From Eisenbergiella tayi (GTDB taxonomy: Bacteria > Bacillota > Clostridia > Lachnospirales > Lachnospiraceae): a stretch of DNA of 64,000 nucleotides. The notes under the pieces are model-generated. The model saw only the letters and a list, made by a program, of their open reading frames with translations. It did no database searches and had not been told where the DNA came from. Made by a program: the position numbers and the translations under genes. Below are positions 1 to 12,713 of the stretch, piece by piece (the stretch's first letter is position 1; each line of letters starts with the position of its first letter). The stretch spans positions 1,876,564 to 1,940,563 of the forward strand of contig NZ_MPDJ01000001.1 in the NCBI RefSeq assembly GCF_001881565.1, written 5' to 3'.

Positions 1-2
1 AA

Positions 3-986
3 GGCCACAGAGCAGCATTTTCCCATCGCTGCCTGACACTATCCAGGGCCGCTTATCTGGGCGCGCAGAAATACGGTACCACCTTCTGGTCGTCCGATAT
101 TTATCCGGAGTGGGATGTTCTCAAAAGACAGATACCCACAGCCCTCAATTTCTGTGCCAGCGGCATGCCCTACTGGTCATCCGATATCGGAGGGTGGCAG
201 GCGCTTCCCGATGAGGACACGGATGAGGATTACAGCAAGCTTCTGATTCAGACCTCCGGTTCGGGAAAAGGAGCAGTCACCAAGAAAAATTATACGGAAC
301 TATATATCAGATGGTTTCAGTTCGGTGTTTTCTGCCCCACATTCCGCACGCATGGAACCCGCAGAAATAATGAGGTATGGTCCTATGGGGAAGAAGCGGA
401 AAAAATCCTGGTGAAATATGTAAGGCTCCGCTATCGTCTGATGCCCTACATTTATTCCCTCGCATTTCAGACAGAGCAGACCGGAGCCCCGTTTATGCGG
501 GCTTTGTGGATGGACTTTTCCGACGGGAAAAGTGCGCTTACCGGGGATGAATTCATGTTCGGCCCGGCCCTTCTCGTTGCGCCTGTAACCGAACAGGGGG
601 TGGTTTCCCGGGAGGTTTATCTTCCCGAAGGAACAAAATGGTATGATTTCTGGACAGATGAAAAACTGGACGGCGGTCAGACGATCACCGTGGATGCACC
701 GATAGAAAAGCTTCCTCTTTTTGTAAAGGAAGGCTCCCTGCTTCCTTTGGGGGAAGTGCTTCCAAACAGCAAAGAAGAGCAGACGGAAATTGATATACAA
801 ATTTATCCGGGAAAGGATGCCTCGTTTTCCCTGTACTCGGATGACGGGGCCAGCTATGCTTATGAAGAGGGAGAATATTCTCTGGTAAAGCTGATCTGGG
901 AAGAAGGAAAACAGGAGCTGTCCGTCACGGAAGAACAGACCTCGGAGAAGCTGCGTAAAAAGAATTACAGGTGGACAAAGCACTGA
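3..986 (+). CDS. GH31 family glycoside hydrolase, C-terminal part (cut by window edge)
   Basis: The frame is open from base 3 with no start codon needed, so the gene begins outside the window and about 327 C-terminal residues are visible. The stretch TTFWSSDI resembles the GH31 region holding the general acid/base aspartate (codon at 96-98); the nucleophile region lies upstream and cannot be checked. It is followed by the end of the TIM barrel (MPYWSSDIGGW) and beta domains including a DUF5110-like tail (QIYPGKDASFSLYSDDG). GH31 enzymes cleave alpha-glucosides or alpha-xylosides. Specificity cannot be set from this half. The next gene starts just after its stop, so it is the first visible gene of a glycan-degrading operon. 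No signal peptide can be assessed. Confidence 0.9.
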   Translation, partial: GHRAAFSHRCLTLSRAAYLGAQKYGTTFWSSDIYPEWDVLKRQIPTALNFCASGMPYWSSDIGGWQALPDEDTDEDYSKLLIQTSGSGKGAVTKKNYTELYIRWFQFGVFCPTFRTHGTRRNNEVWSYGEEAEKILVKYVRLRYRLMPYIYSLAFQTEQTGAPFMRALWMDFSDGKSALTGDEFMFGPALLVAPVTEQGVVSREVYLPEGTKWYDFWTDEKLDGGQTITVDAPIEKLPLFVKEGSLLPLGEVLPNSKEEQTEIDIQIYPGKDASFSLYSDDGASYAYEEGEYSLVKLIWEEGKQELSVTEEQTSEKLRKKNYRWTKH

Positions 987-1012
987 ACGGTGAAAAAGAA
1001 AGGAAACAGATT

Positions 1013-2671
1013 ATGCAGGATTTAAGTTTTTCTTTTCCAACACCTCATTTCCAACTGGGAGGATTTGAGTTTTCCGTCCTGATTTATACCTTCAGGAATG
1101 TGTATGCGCCCGATGAGGCGCAGATGACCGTCGAACAGCCCGGAGATACGCTTTGGGCCGAGGGAAAAGGCCTGCGGTGGGCAGGCGGCCAGATGGAAAT
1201 GCCGGGCCGTTTTGAAGTCAGGGCCCGCATCTGCAGCCATGGCATCCGGGTGAAAACCACAGCAGAAATACAGAATCCCGGAGAAGATATCCGCTGTATT
1301 AAAGTCATTGTTCACGGGATCCCGGATGGAAAGCTGGTTAATTTAATTAATGCGCAGCCCCGTGAAATCCCGCAGGAAGGCCTGAACCTGAAATATCCGG
1401 AGGGCTGGCGGGATGTAGGCACCCCCCTTGTGGTCATGCAGACCCCGGAGAATGAGATGTTTTATTTCCGTTCCCTGGATGAAAAGGTAAGAGACAAACG
1501 CTTTGTCTTCGTACGTACCGGAGATAAACTGAATGCAGAGCTTATTTTTGAAGAAGCGGCAGTTTCAATGACGAACCGGATTGATGCTCCGGAATGGGAA
1601 ATCGGATGGGGGAAAAACCTTGCGGAGATTTATGAGCCTCACAGACTGCACGTGGAGAAGTGTTACGGACTTGTGCCCTGGGAGGAAAGAACGGACGTCC
1701 CCGGCTGGGCAAGAGAAATTTCCCTGGTGGCCTCTATACACTGCCAGCACTGGACCGGATATATTTTCAATGACTATGAACAAGTATTGGAAAACCTGAA
1801 AAAAATTTGCAGGCAGGTGGAAGGAAAACGCGTGCTCGCCTACCTTCCAGGGTGGGAAGGCCGTTATTACTGGAAATATGGGAATTATGTCCCTGACGAA
1901 CGGATGGGAGGAAAAGAAGGCTTCCGGAAGCTATGTGACGGCGCGAAGGAGCTGGGAGTCCATGTCATGCCCATGTTCGGGATAAATGTGGTGGGCAGCC
2001 ATTTTGAAAACTATGAGGAATGGGGGCTTCCTTCCGAATTCAGAGGGCCGGGAGGCAGCCAGTACGGAGGCAGTGTGGATTGGGACGGCTCCCGCCATTA
2101 TGACCATAATTCCAACCGTAATCTGAATCCCGCCGCGCCCCGGTGGCAGAACCGTCTCTACGGCCAGGTCACCGGCTTAATGGAAGAATTCGGGTTTGAC
2201 GCCGCCTTTTTTGATATTGCGGCGGTATGGATGAACGATCCCAATCACTATCTGTATGACGGCGTGAAACAGCTTATGGAAAGATTCAAAAAATATAATC
2301 CCGATATGCTCCTGGCCGGCGAAGGCTGGTATGACGGTCTTACCGCCTGCATTCCGCTTCTGCAGTGCGGTCATACGGACGGCGTTTTCCACTGGCATGA
2401 CGAGGCCTATGCCCCCATGTTTGACACCTATGCCCGCGGCTTCGGCCATTTATGTCTGGGTGATGTTTCCCGGGGAAGCACCGGAGTCCATGAACTGGGA
2501 TACAATCCGATAAAAAAATGCCCGCTGCGCAAAGGAATTATCCCCACGATAACGATTGTGGACGGAACTCTGGAAAAGGCTCCGGACGCTGCTGCGGAAA
2601 TATGTAAGGATGCCAATGCCTATGCGGAATTATATCTGAAGGAATCTCCGGCAGGTTCGGAATGGAGATAG
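1013..2671 (+). CDS. DUF6259-like TIM-barrel protein, probable glycoside hydrolase
   Basis: The protein has 552 residues from the ATG at 1013, chosen because AGGAAA sits about 7 bases upstream; a GTG at 971 would overlap the GH31 gene and lacks a good ribosome site. The N-terminal third is beta-rich. The C-terminal part looks like a TIM barrel with acidic strand ends (FDAAFFDIAAVW, MLLAGEGWYDG, GVFHWHDEAY), the pattern of catalytic acids in glycosidases. It resembles DUF6259-type proteins of gut bacteria, which have no settled reaction that I know of. It is cytoplasmic by sequence (no signal peptide). The tight position between GH31 and GH38 genes suggests it acts on the same imported oligosaccharide. 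Confidence 0.65.
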   Translation: MQDLSFSFPTPHFQLGGFEFSVLIYTFRNVYAPDEAQMTVEQPGDTLWAEGKGLRWAGGQMEMPGRFEVRARICSHGIRVKTTAEIQNPGEDIRCIKVIVHGIPDGKLVNLINAQPREIPQEGLNLKYPEGWRDVGTPLVVMQTPENEMFYFRSLDEKVRDKRFVFVRTGDKLNAELIFEEAAVSMTNRIDAPEWEIGWGKNLAEIYEPHRLHVEKCYGLVPWEERTDVPGWAREISLVASIHCQHWTGYIFNDYEQVLENLKKICRQVEGKRVLAYLPGWEGRYYWKYGNYVPDERMGGKEGFRKLCDGAKELGVHVMPMFGINVVGSHFENYEEWGLPSEFRGPGGSQYGGSVDWDGSRHYDHNSNRNLNPAAPRWQNRLYGQVTGLMEEFGFDAAFFDIAAVWMNDPNHYLYDGVKQLMERFKKYNPDMLLAGEGWYDGLTACIPLLQCGHTDGVFHWHDEAYAPMFDTYARGFGHLCLGDVSRGSTGVHELGYNPIKKCPLRKGIIPTITIVDGTLEKAPDAAAEICKDANAYAELYLKESPAGSEWR

Positions 2672-2674
2672 TAA

Positions 2675-5143
2675 ATGAGAGACAATAAAACGTTATATTT
2701 AGTATGTAATGCACATCTTGATCTGGTGTGGCAGTGGGAGTGGCATGAAAGCCTGGCAGAGGCGCTGTCCACCTTCCGTATAGCCGCCGCATTTTGTGAA
2801 ACCTATGACGGATTTATTTTCAACCATAATGAAGCAAAGCTGTACCAGTGGATTGAGGAATATGATCCGCCTCTGTTTCAAAAGATACAGGATCTTGTGC
2901 AAAAAGGAAAATGGCATATCATGGGGGGCTGGTATCTGCAGCCGGACTGTGTGATGAGCAGCGGAGAATCAATTTTCAGACAGATGGAAAAGGGGCTGAA
3001 CTATTTCAGAGAAAAGTTTGGGTGCCGCCCCCGTACAGCTATAAATGTGGATTCCTTCGGACATGACCGCGGACTGGTACAGCTTCTTCTCAAAAGCGGA
3101 TATACCTCCTATCTGGTGGGACGCCCATCTTTGGAAGTGTGCAAGGCTCCCGGACCGGATTTTCTGTGGGAAGGATATGACGGCACCTGTATACCGGTTC
3201 ATCTGGCAGCGGAAGGCTACAACAGCGGACTTGGCAAAGTCCGCAGGAAACTGGAATATTACCGCAGGCAGGAAGGAACAGATAATTCTGTACTGGCATT
3301 ATGGGGAATTGGGAATCACGGGGGTGGACCGTCTAAGGAAGATCTGGATGAAATATCACTCCTTCAGAAAGAGTGGGAAAAAGAAGGCGTCCAGTTAATA
3401 CACAGCACTCCTGAAATGTATTTTGATTCCATTTCCGGATCAGAGCTGCCCCTGTTTGACAGGGAAATAGGTCCCTCCATGCCCGGCTGCTACACCTCAC
3501 AGGTCCGTATCAAGCAAACACATTGTCTTCTTGAAAACATGCTGTACCAGACAGAAAAGCTTCTGGCGGCCGCAGAAATCTTTACCGGTATGGAAGGGGA
3601 TTGGGAATCGCTGAAACAGGCTGAAGAGATTCTTTTGTTTAACGAATTTCATGATATCCTTCCGGGCACTTCCGTCCAACGGGCAGAAGATGCGGCGTTA
3701 AGAGAAATGGGAGGCGCGATTTCCCTTCTGGAAAAAGAGAAAACCCGGGCGTTTATGCACCTCTGCCGCCAGACTGAAAAGCTGGAGCCTGGTGTCATTC
3801 CCATATTTGCATGCAATCCGCATCCATGGCCTGTGAAGGCGGTTCTGGAGTGTGAATTCCAGCTTCAGGATCAGGGATGGGATTATACCTATACTGATTT
3901 CGAGGTGAGATATCAAGGGGAAGTAATCCCGTCGCAGCTGGAAAAAGAGGGAAGCTCCATACCGTTGGACTGGCGGAAACGCCTTGTATTCATGGCTGAT
4001 ATCCCTCCGTTTGCCACAGCGGCCTTGTACGCCTATCCAAAGGTCCTTACCGGGAAACCGGAATTACCTCAGACAATCGAATCGGAGATCCGGCTGGAAG
4101 GCTCCGGGGGAGAGCTGATAATTGATAAAAAGTCAGGGCTAATCAGTTCCTACAGGATTGACGGAATCTCTCTTTTCTGCCCGGGAGCCGCCCGTCTGGT
4201 AGTTATTGCGGACAATGAGGATCCCTGGGGCATGACAGTAAACAGCTTCCCTGAAATCATCGGTGAATTTACGCCTGCATCTCCAGAACAGGCGGGTAAA
4301 ATCTGTGGTTTGGATAAGGCAATAGATCCTGTACATATAATAGAACATGGCCCCGTTAGAACAGTGGTTGAAGCAATCTTCCTTTATAAACGTTCGGCTG
4401 CCATAGTCCATTATAAATTTCAACCGATTACTAATAAGCTGGATTTGGAGATACACCTGCAGTGGAACGAACCCAATCATATGGTTAAGCTGTCTCTTCC
4501 GACTCCCTGGAAGAATGCGGAATGCTGGGGACAGAAAATGCTTGGCAGAGCCCGTTTATATGAAAATGGCACGGAAAATGTTTCACAAAAGTGGATTTCC
4601 GTATGTAATGATAAACTGGGCCTGACCATATTAAACCGGGGAAGCTACGGCAGCAGCTTTGAAAATGGGGAACTGCGTCTCACTCTGCTGCGTTCGCCTG
4701 CCTATACTGCTCATCCTATTGATGACAGGATAATTCTTCCCCAGGATAGATTTCTATCCCGTATAGATATAGGAGAACGGTCATTTCTGTTTTCTATTCA
4801 TGGAGGGGAGCGGGAGTGTCAGTTGAACACGGCAGATAAAGAAGCGGCAGTATATAATGAAGCACCTTTTGCCCGTTCGTATTTTACTAATGCCGGCAAG
4901 CCCACAGCCGGAGGAAATATAAAAATCGATGAAGAACAGATACAGCTGTTATGTTTAAAGAGGACGGATGCAGGATATCTGATACATTTATACAATAGTT
5001 CATCACAGCCTCGGAAAACAAGGTTTACTTTTATAGAAAGGGAGATAATGGTGGAATTAGATCCCTTTGAACTGAAGGCTTTTCACTATTCACAGGGAAT
5101 TCTGGAACCCTGCGGTCTCATAACTTTGCAGGATACTCTGTAA
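2675..5143 (+). CDS. GH38 alpha-mannosidase-like glycoside hydrolase
   Basis: This 822-residue protein has the GH38 zinc and catalytic signature: HLD at residues 14-16 (zinc ligands), NVDSFGHD around residue 124 with Asp126 as the expected nucleophile, and NEFHDILPGTS around residue 323 with a further zinc-binding histidine. The beta-rich C-terminal half matches the family. GH38 enzymes hydrolyse alpha-mannosides, including N-glycan fragments and mannosylglycerate. No signal peptide is present, so it acts on imported sugar. The ATG lies 4 bases after the previous stop, so the GH31, DUF6259-like and GH38 genes form one operon. Family is firm; substrate is inferred. Confidence 0.92.
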   Translation: MRDNKTLYLVCNAHLDLVWQWEWHESLAEALSTFRIAAAFCETYDGFIFNHNEAKLYQWIEEYDPPLFQKIQDLVQKGKWHIMGGWYLQPDCVMSSGESIFRQMEKGLNYFREKFGCRPRTAINVDSFGHDRGLVQLLLKSGYTSYLVGRPSLEVCKAPGPDFLWEGYDGTCIPVHLAAEGYNSGLGKVRRKLEYYRRQEGTDNSVLALWGIGNHGGGPSKEDLDEISLLQKEWEKEGVQLIHSTPEMYFDSISGSELPLFDREIGPSMPGCYTSQVRIKQTHCLLENMLYQTEKLLAAAEIFTGMEGDWESLKQAEEILLFNEFHDILPGTSVQRAEDAALREMGGAISLLEKEKTRAFMHLCRQTEKLEPGVIPIFACNPHPWPVKAVLECEFQLQDQGWDYTYTDFEVRYQGEVIPSQLEKEGSSIPLDWRKRLVFMADIPPFATAALYAYPKVLTGKPELPQTIESEIRLEGSGGELIIDKKSGLISSYRIDGISLFCPGAARLVVIADNEDPWGMTVNSFPEIIGEFTPASPEQAGKICGLDKAIDPVHIIEHGPVRTVVEAIFLYKRSAAIVHYKFQPITNKLDLEIHLQWNEPNHMVKLSLPTPWKNAECWGQKMLGRARLYENGTENVSQKWISVCNDKLGLTILNRGSYGSSFENGELRLTLLRSPAYTAHPIDDRIILPQDRFLSRIDIGERSFLFSIHGGERECQLNTADKEAAVYNEAPFARSYFTNAGKPTAGGNIKIDEEQIQLLCLKRTDAGYLIHLYNSSSQPRKTRFTFIEREIMVELDPFELKAFHYSQGILEPCGLITLQDTL

Positions 5144-5175
5144 AATATCTTCTTTGGCAGATCCTTATATTGTAA

Positions 5176-5204
5176 TTGACTCCCCGGGTAAGGAATGGCA
5201 TAAT
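5176..5204 (+). promoter_or_regulatory. Promoter of the gamma carbonic anhydrase gene, overlapping a hairpin
   Basis: TTGACT (5176-5181) and CATAAT (5199-5204) are spaced by 17 bp, close to the vegetative consensus. The left arm of an inverted repeat (CCCCGGGT, 5182-5189) begins inside the spacer. Confidence 0.6.
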
Positions 5205-5224
5205 AAACCTGAACCCGGGGTTTT
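5182..5224 (+). terminator. Hairpin after the GH38 gene, possible terminator
   Basis: CCCCGGGT (5182-5189) pairs with ACCCGGGG (5213-5220), followed by only four T. The loop is 23 nt, long for a terminator. It could end the hydrolase operon, or act on the overlapping promoter. Confidence 0.45.
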
Positions 5225-5278
5225 CCCCGGCTTTGGGGAACTCAACGTTACGATTGGCTAAAGGAAGGGACGGATAAA

Positions 5279-5782
5279 ATGAAAACACCGGAGATTGCAG
5301 AGAGCGTATTCGTTGCGCCGGACGCGGTAATACTGGGTGACGTACATATAGGAGAAGACTGCAGCATATGGTTCCATACGGTCATACGCGCGGAGGATGC
5401 CTCTGTCCGGATCGGGGAAGGCACCAATATACAGGATAACTCAGTAGTCCATGTGGATAAAGGGCATCCCGTAACCATCGGAAACCAGGTAACGGTCGGA
5501 CATGGGGCCATTATCCACGGCTGCCGGATCGGTGACAATACCCTCATAGGCATGGGGGCTATCCTTTTAAACGGAGCAGTCATCGGTAAAAACTGCATTA
5601 TAGGCGCAGGAGCGCTGGTAACCCAGAACACCATCGTTCCGGATAATTCCATGGTCATCGGAAGCCCGGCATCTGTAAAACGCCAGGTTCTGGAGCGGGA
5701 AGTGGAAAGCAACTGCAGAAATGCAGAGATTTACATCAAAGAAGGAAAAGACTATGCTGATTTCTTCCGGAAAAAACAATAA
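5279..5782 (+). CDS. Gamma carbonic anhydrase family protein (left-handed beta helix)
   Basis: This 167-residue protein is built almost wholly of hexapeptide repeats (for example VILGDVHIGEDCSIW and NTLIGMGAILLNG), the fold of trimeric gamma-class carbonic anhydrases. The histidines expected as zinc ligands are seen in VVHVDKGHP and VGHGAIIHG. A ribosome site AAGGAAGGGA precedes the ATG. Members interconvert CO2 and bicarbonate, though many bacterial homologues are uncharacterised. The gene has its own promoter and its 3' end overlaps the start of the AlkD-like gene, so the two are co-transcribed. Confidence 0.88.
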   Translation: MKTPEIAESVFVAPDAVILGDVHIGEDCSIWFHTVIRAEDASVRIGEGTNIQDNSVVHVDKGHPVTIGNQVTVGHGAIIHGCRIGDNTLIGMGAILLNGAVIGKNCIIGAGALVTQNTIVPDNSMVIGSPASVKRQVLEREVESNCRNAEIYIKEGKDYADFFRKKQ

Positions 5783-6458
5783 CACCATCAAAGAACAATT
5801 ATCCCTGCTGGCAGAACCTGCCTACAGGGATTTTGCATCCTCCCTGCTTCCCGGCACGGAAAATATACTCGGAGTGAGACTGCCCGCCCTCCGTAAGCTT
5901 GCCAAAAAGCTGGCTAAAGAAAACTGGCTGCAGAACCTGAATCTCTGTACCCAGGACAGCTTCGAAGAAATCATGCTCCGGGGCTTCCTGATTGGCTATG
6001 CAAAAGCACCCCTTCCCGTCATTCTTGACCAGATTACACAATTCCTTCCAAGGATAAACAACTGGTCCGTTTGTGACAGCTTCTGCATCACACTGAAAAT
6101 TGCCGCACAATACCCATCCGAATTCTGGGATTTTTTCCAGCCCCTCCTGAACAGTCAGGAAGAATTCACCCTCCGCTTCGTTCTCGTCATGCTTCTCGAC
6201 TACTACATCAATGATGAATACATAGACAGCCTTTTCCCGCTCTTTGACCGAATCACCCACCAGGGATATTACGTCAAAATGGCGCTCGCCTGGGCCATTT
6301 CCATGTGTTATGTCCGATTCCCCGCCCAAACCACCCTCTATCTGCATAACAACCGCCTGGACGATTTTACCTACAACAAATCCCTTCAGAAAATCACCGA
6401 ATCACACAGCGTTTCCGCAGAATCCAAACAGATAATCCGATCTATGAAAAGAAACTGA
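5754..6458 (+). CDS. AlkD-like DNA alkylation repair protein (HEAT-like repeats)
   Basis: I place the start at the ATG at 5754, preceded by GAAGGAAAAG, giving 234 residues; an ATG at 5721 lacks such a site. The protein is helical and HEAT-like, with the AlkD-family opening (LGVRLPALRKLAKKL) and RINNWSVCDSFC, where the W and D fit the conserved active-site region. AlkD-type enzymes excise bulky or cationic alkylated bases without base flipping. The gene overlaps the end of the carbonic anhydrase gene in another frame and converges on the Lrp gene. Damage specificity of this branch is inferred. Confidence 0.85.
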   Translation: MLISSGKNNNTIKEQLSLLAEPAYRDFASSLLPGTENILGVRLPALRKLAKKLAKENWLQNLNLCTQDSFEEIMLRGFLIGYAKAPLPVILDQITQFLPRINNWSVCDSFCITLKIAAQYPSEFWDFFQPLLNSQEEFTLRFVLVMLLDYYINDEYIDSLFPLFDRITHQGYYVKMALAWAISMCYVRFPAQTTLYLHNNRLDDFTYNKSLQKITESHSVSAESKQIIRSMKRN

Positions 6459-6489
6459 CGCAGGATAAAAGTCTGTCCTTTTTCCCAGC

Positions 6490-6930
6490 CTAAACTGTAA
6501 TTTCTTCCTTTAACGTAGACAGGCAGATGATAGTATTGGCATCGGTCACGCCCTTGATATCCTTCAGAGTACAGGACAGAAAATCCTCGATATCCTGCAT
6601 ATCCCGGAAAAGAACCTTCAGGAGAAAATCCGCAGGCCCCGCGGTATGGTGGCATTCCAGCACCTGGGGAAGCTGCAGGCACACATCCTGAAAAGCCTCC
6701 ATATTCCTGGAATAATCCATTTTTACAAGGATAAAAGCCAGAAGGTTATAGCCGGAAGCGCCGGGATTCACACGGATGGTATATTTTTCAATCACCCCTG
6801 TCTGCTCCAGCTTCCGGATACGTTCCGTCACAGCAGGTACGGACAGAGAGACCTGTTTGCTGATGTCGGAAGCGCTTGCCCGGCTGTTTTCTTTTAATAT
6901 AGAAAGAATGGTGGAATCAGTTTTATCCAT
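6490..6930 (-). CDS. Lrp/AsnC family transcriptional regulator
   Basis: The 146-residue protein has an N-terminal winged helix-turn-helix (residues about 1-50, ASDISKQVSLSVPAVTERI) followed by a RAM/AsnC ligand-binding domain (LAFILVKMDY through VTDANTIICLSTLKEEITV). The length is normal for the family. These proteins form octamers that bind amino acids and control amino acid metabolism. Nothing in the neighbourhood names the ligand. The glycosylase gene lies 11 bp upstream on the same strand, so the two probably share a transcript. Confidence 0.92.
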   Translation of the reverse strand: MDKTDSTILSILKENSRASASDISKQVSLSVPAVTERIRKLEQTGVIEKYTIRVNPGASGYNLLAFILVKMDYSRNMEAFQDVCLQLPQVLECHHTAGPADFLLKVLFRDMQDIEDFLSCTLKDIKGVTDANTIICLSTLKEEITV

Positions 6931-6941
6931 AGAAACCTCCC

Positions 6942-7895
6942 TTAGCTTATTTTTTTCCTGGCAGGAGCGGGCTTAACCGCTTCTTTTTTTGTCCGGGAAG
7001 ACGGAAGTGACAGCTTATAATAAAACATATATTGCTGGATTACCCCTGCGAAGCCCTGATAGCGTTCGAAAGGGAAACCCTTCGGGTAATAGGCGGCCAG
7101 AATCTGTTTTACATGCGTATCCACTGGAAAAGCGCCGATATGATGTAAGGCAAACAGACAGATGCAGTCGGCCACCTTGCGCCCAATCCCAAATTCCCCG
7201 GTAAGAATAGCAATAGCCTCTTCATAATCCGCATTCTGCAGGGAATGGAAGAATTCTTTTCCGCTGCCGTTGCAGCACCGTTTGGCCATGGCGAGAATAT
7301 ATTTGTCCCGATAGCCAAGCCCCAGCCCCTGCAGCTCTTCCAGACCTCCGGCGGCAATTTTTTCCGGTTCGGGAAAGGAGTAAAAATCCCTTTCGGACAA
7401 AGACTCCTCACCGGTCAGAAAGCCTTCCGGCTCCAGCCGCTCCCCATACCGGCGGCACAGGGAATCCACACTATTGCGGATACGGGTAATATTATTATTC
7501 TGGGATATCAGGAAACAAAGGATGGTTTCCCACAGATCCTGCCGGAGAATACGTATTCCTCCCCCATAGGAAATCGCAGACGTCAAAAAGCTGTCTTTCG
7601 GATCCACCGCTTTTTTCATCGCCCCATAATCAGTGGAAAGATCGAAATAATTATGCCAATAGGAATCAAATTCCTGCGGGGAACAGGAAAACTCCACAGA
7701 AACCCCTTCCCCGGACATTCCGAAAGCCGACAGAGTCCCTTCCTTTGAAGGCCCGCAGGCTGTCTGCCGTATCCGGACCAGATGACGGCCGGATGCAACC
7801 GCATATGTATTTTCCCCGCAGCAGCAGATCCGGAACACCTGTCCCGAATCCATCAGCATACGCATATCAAAATCATGAAGTATCGTCTGGTACAT
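6942..7895 (-). CDS. OGG1-type 8-oxoguanine DNA glycosylase/AP lyase
   Basis: From the ATG at 7895 the protein has 317 residues; an alternative start 8 codons upstream is possible because the AGGAAGGG site is a little far (11 nt). The N-terminal domain is OGG_N-like. The helix-hairpin-helix region GIGRKVADCI carries Lys240, the expected Schiff-base lysine, and PVDTH carries Asp259. The 19-residue separation equals that of K249 and D268 in human OGG1. The enzyme removes 8-oxoguanine and nicks the abasic site. Confidence 0.9.
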   Translation of the reverse strand: MYQTILHDFDMRMLMDSGQVFRICCCGENTYAVASGRHLVRIRQTACGPSKEGTLSAFGMSGEGVSVEFSCSPQEFDSYWHNYFDLSTDYGAMKKAVDPKDSFLTSAISYGGGIRILRQDLWETILCFLISQNNNITRIRNSVDSLCRRYGERLEPEGFLTGEESLSERDFYSFPEPEKIAAGGLEELQGLGLGYRDKYILAMAKRCCNGSGKEFFHSLQNADYEEAIAILTGEFGIGRKVADCICLFALHHIGAFPVDTHVKQILAAYYPKGFPFERYQGFAGVIQQYMFYYKLSLPSSRTKKEAVKPAPARKKIS

Positions 7896-7970
7896 AAGAG
7901 ATATTTCCCTTCCTCGCACGAATTATGAAAGCTGGTAACAGTTCAGATAACCAGGAACCATTCCTGATAT

Positions 7971-9173
7971 CTACAGTTCCTCACATACCTGGAAAATATA
8001 AAATTTCAGATAATAGGATTCATCCGCCGCCCAGAGTATAGGATGATCACAGCACTGCGTGCGGAATTCCACCTGACGAAGCCTCTTATGAGAACCGGCA
8101 GCGGCCTCCCTGATCGTTTTGGAAAAAAGCTCCGGATCCATAAAATGAGAACAGGAACAGGTAACCAGAAAACCGCCGTTTTCCACAAGCTTCATGCCCC
8201 TCAGGTTGATCTCACGATACCCCTTAACCGCATTCTTAATGGAATTTCTGGACTTGGTAAAAGCAGGAGGATCCAGGATAACCACATCGAATTTTTCTCC
8301 CTGTCCCTCCAGCCGGGGAAGAAGCTCAAAGACATCGGCACATTGAAAACGCACCCGATCCTCCAGCCCGTTCAGCCTCGCATTTTCCTCAGCCTGCAAA
8401 ATCCCCGTCTGGGAAGAATCCACCCCGAGAACACTTTCCGCCCCTGCAATTCCGGCATTTAAAGCAAAAGACCCGGTATGAGTAAAACAGTCCAGAACCC
8501 TTTTCCCCCTGCACAGCCGCTGAACAGCCGCCCGGTTATACTTCTGATCCAGAAAAAACCCTGTTTTCTGCCCATCCTCTATATCTACGATATACTTAAC
8601 CCCATTTTCTTCAATCTGTACCTTCGTATCAAAAGGAGCGCTGATAAATCCCTTAAAACGCTCCATCCCCTCCTGCAGCCGTACCTTGGCATCACTTCGC
8701 TCATAAATTCCCCGTACCTCAATCCCGTCCCTTTGCAGTATCCGGCAGAGAGAATCCAGAATCACAGCCTTAAGCCTGTCAATTCCCAGCGCCAGGGACT
8801 CCACCACAAGCACATCCGAAAACTTATCCACTACCAGCCCGGGAAGCCAGTCCGCCTCACCGAATATCACCCTGCAGCACCCGGTATCCACCGTCTGCTT
8901 CCGATACTCCCACGCATTTTCCACCCGCTTCTCCAGAAAAGCTTCATCGATTACCGTCCCCTTTTTCCTGGAAAGAAGCCTCACCGTAATCTTCGATTGC
9001 GTATTAATAAACCCAATTCCCAGAAAATACCCGTCAAAATCATGAACTGTAACCAGATCCCCATTTTCAAAATCACCGGCAATACTTTCTATTTCATTAT
9101 CATAAACCCACATTCCCCCGGATTTCAAAGTCCTCCCGGTCCCTTTTTTTAATGTAACAAGAGTATCGTACAT
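7971..9173 (-). CDS. Class I SAM-dependent rRNA methyltransferase, RlmI-like
   Basis: This 400-residue protein has an N-terminal PUA domain (KSGGMWVYDNEIESI), a central linker domain and a C-terminal Rossmann methyltransferase with VLDCFTHTGSFAL (SAM binding) and VVILDPPAFTKS (catalytic motif). This matches the RlmI/YwbD group, which makes 5-methylcytosine in 23S rRNA in E. coli. The target base here is inferred. The ATG at 9173 is preceded by GAGG. Its upstream region contains the first long-hairpin element. Confidence 0.9.
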   Translation of the reverse strand: MYDTLVTLKKGTGRTLKSGGMWVYDNEIESIAGDFENGDLVTVHDFDGYFLGIGFINTQSKITVRLLSRKKGTVIDEAFLEKRVENAWEYRKQTVDTGCCRVIFGEADWLPGLVVDKFSDVLVVESLALGIDRLKAVILDSLCRILQRDGIEVRGIYERSDAKVRLQEGMERFKGFISAPFDTKVQIEENGVKYIVDIEDGQKTGFFLDQKYNRAAVQRLCRGKRVLDCFTHTGSFALNAGIAGAESVLGVDSSQTGILQAEENARLNGLEDRVRFQCADVFELLPRLEGQGEKFDVVILDPPAFTKSRNSIKNAVKGYREINLRGMKLVENGGFLVTCSCSHFMDPELFSKTIREAAAGSHKRLRQVEFRTQCCDHPILWAADESYYLKFYIFQVCEEL

Positions 9174-9325
9174 ATTACCTCACATTCCGCCGCTTTTTCG
9201 TTATCTCCCAAACTATCCTGCCCATAACGAATTTTTGAGGCTTTTCTGATTATTCTTCCTTTTTTGTATTGTAAGTGTAACATATTTTCTTTATAATTTA
9301 CAGTAGCAATGAAGGTTCGGCCCCT

Positions 9326-12661
<3,336 letters not shown>

Positions 12662-12713
12662 ACGGATGGCTGCTGCGTTATTCACATGACGAAAAAATAA
12701 GGAGGAACGGACT

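Noticed and set aside
165..986. GH31 gene start at the ATG at 165
   Set aside because: The same frame is open to base 3 and encodes GH31 sequence upstream of that methionine, so the gene begins outside the window.
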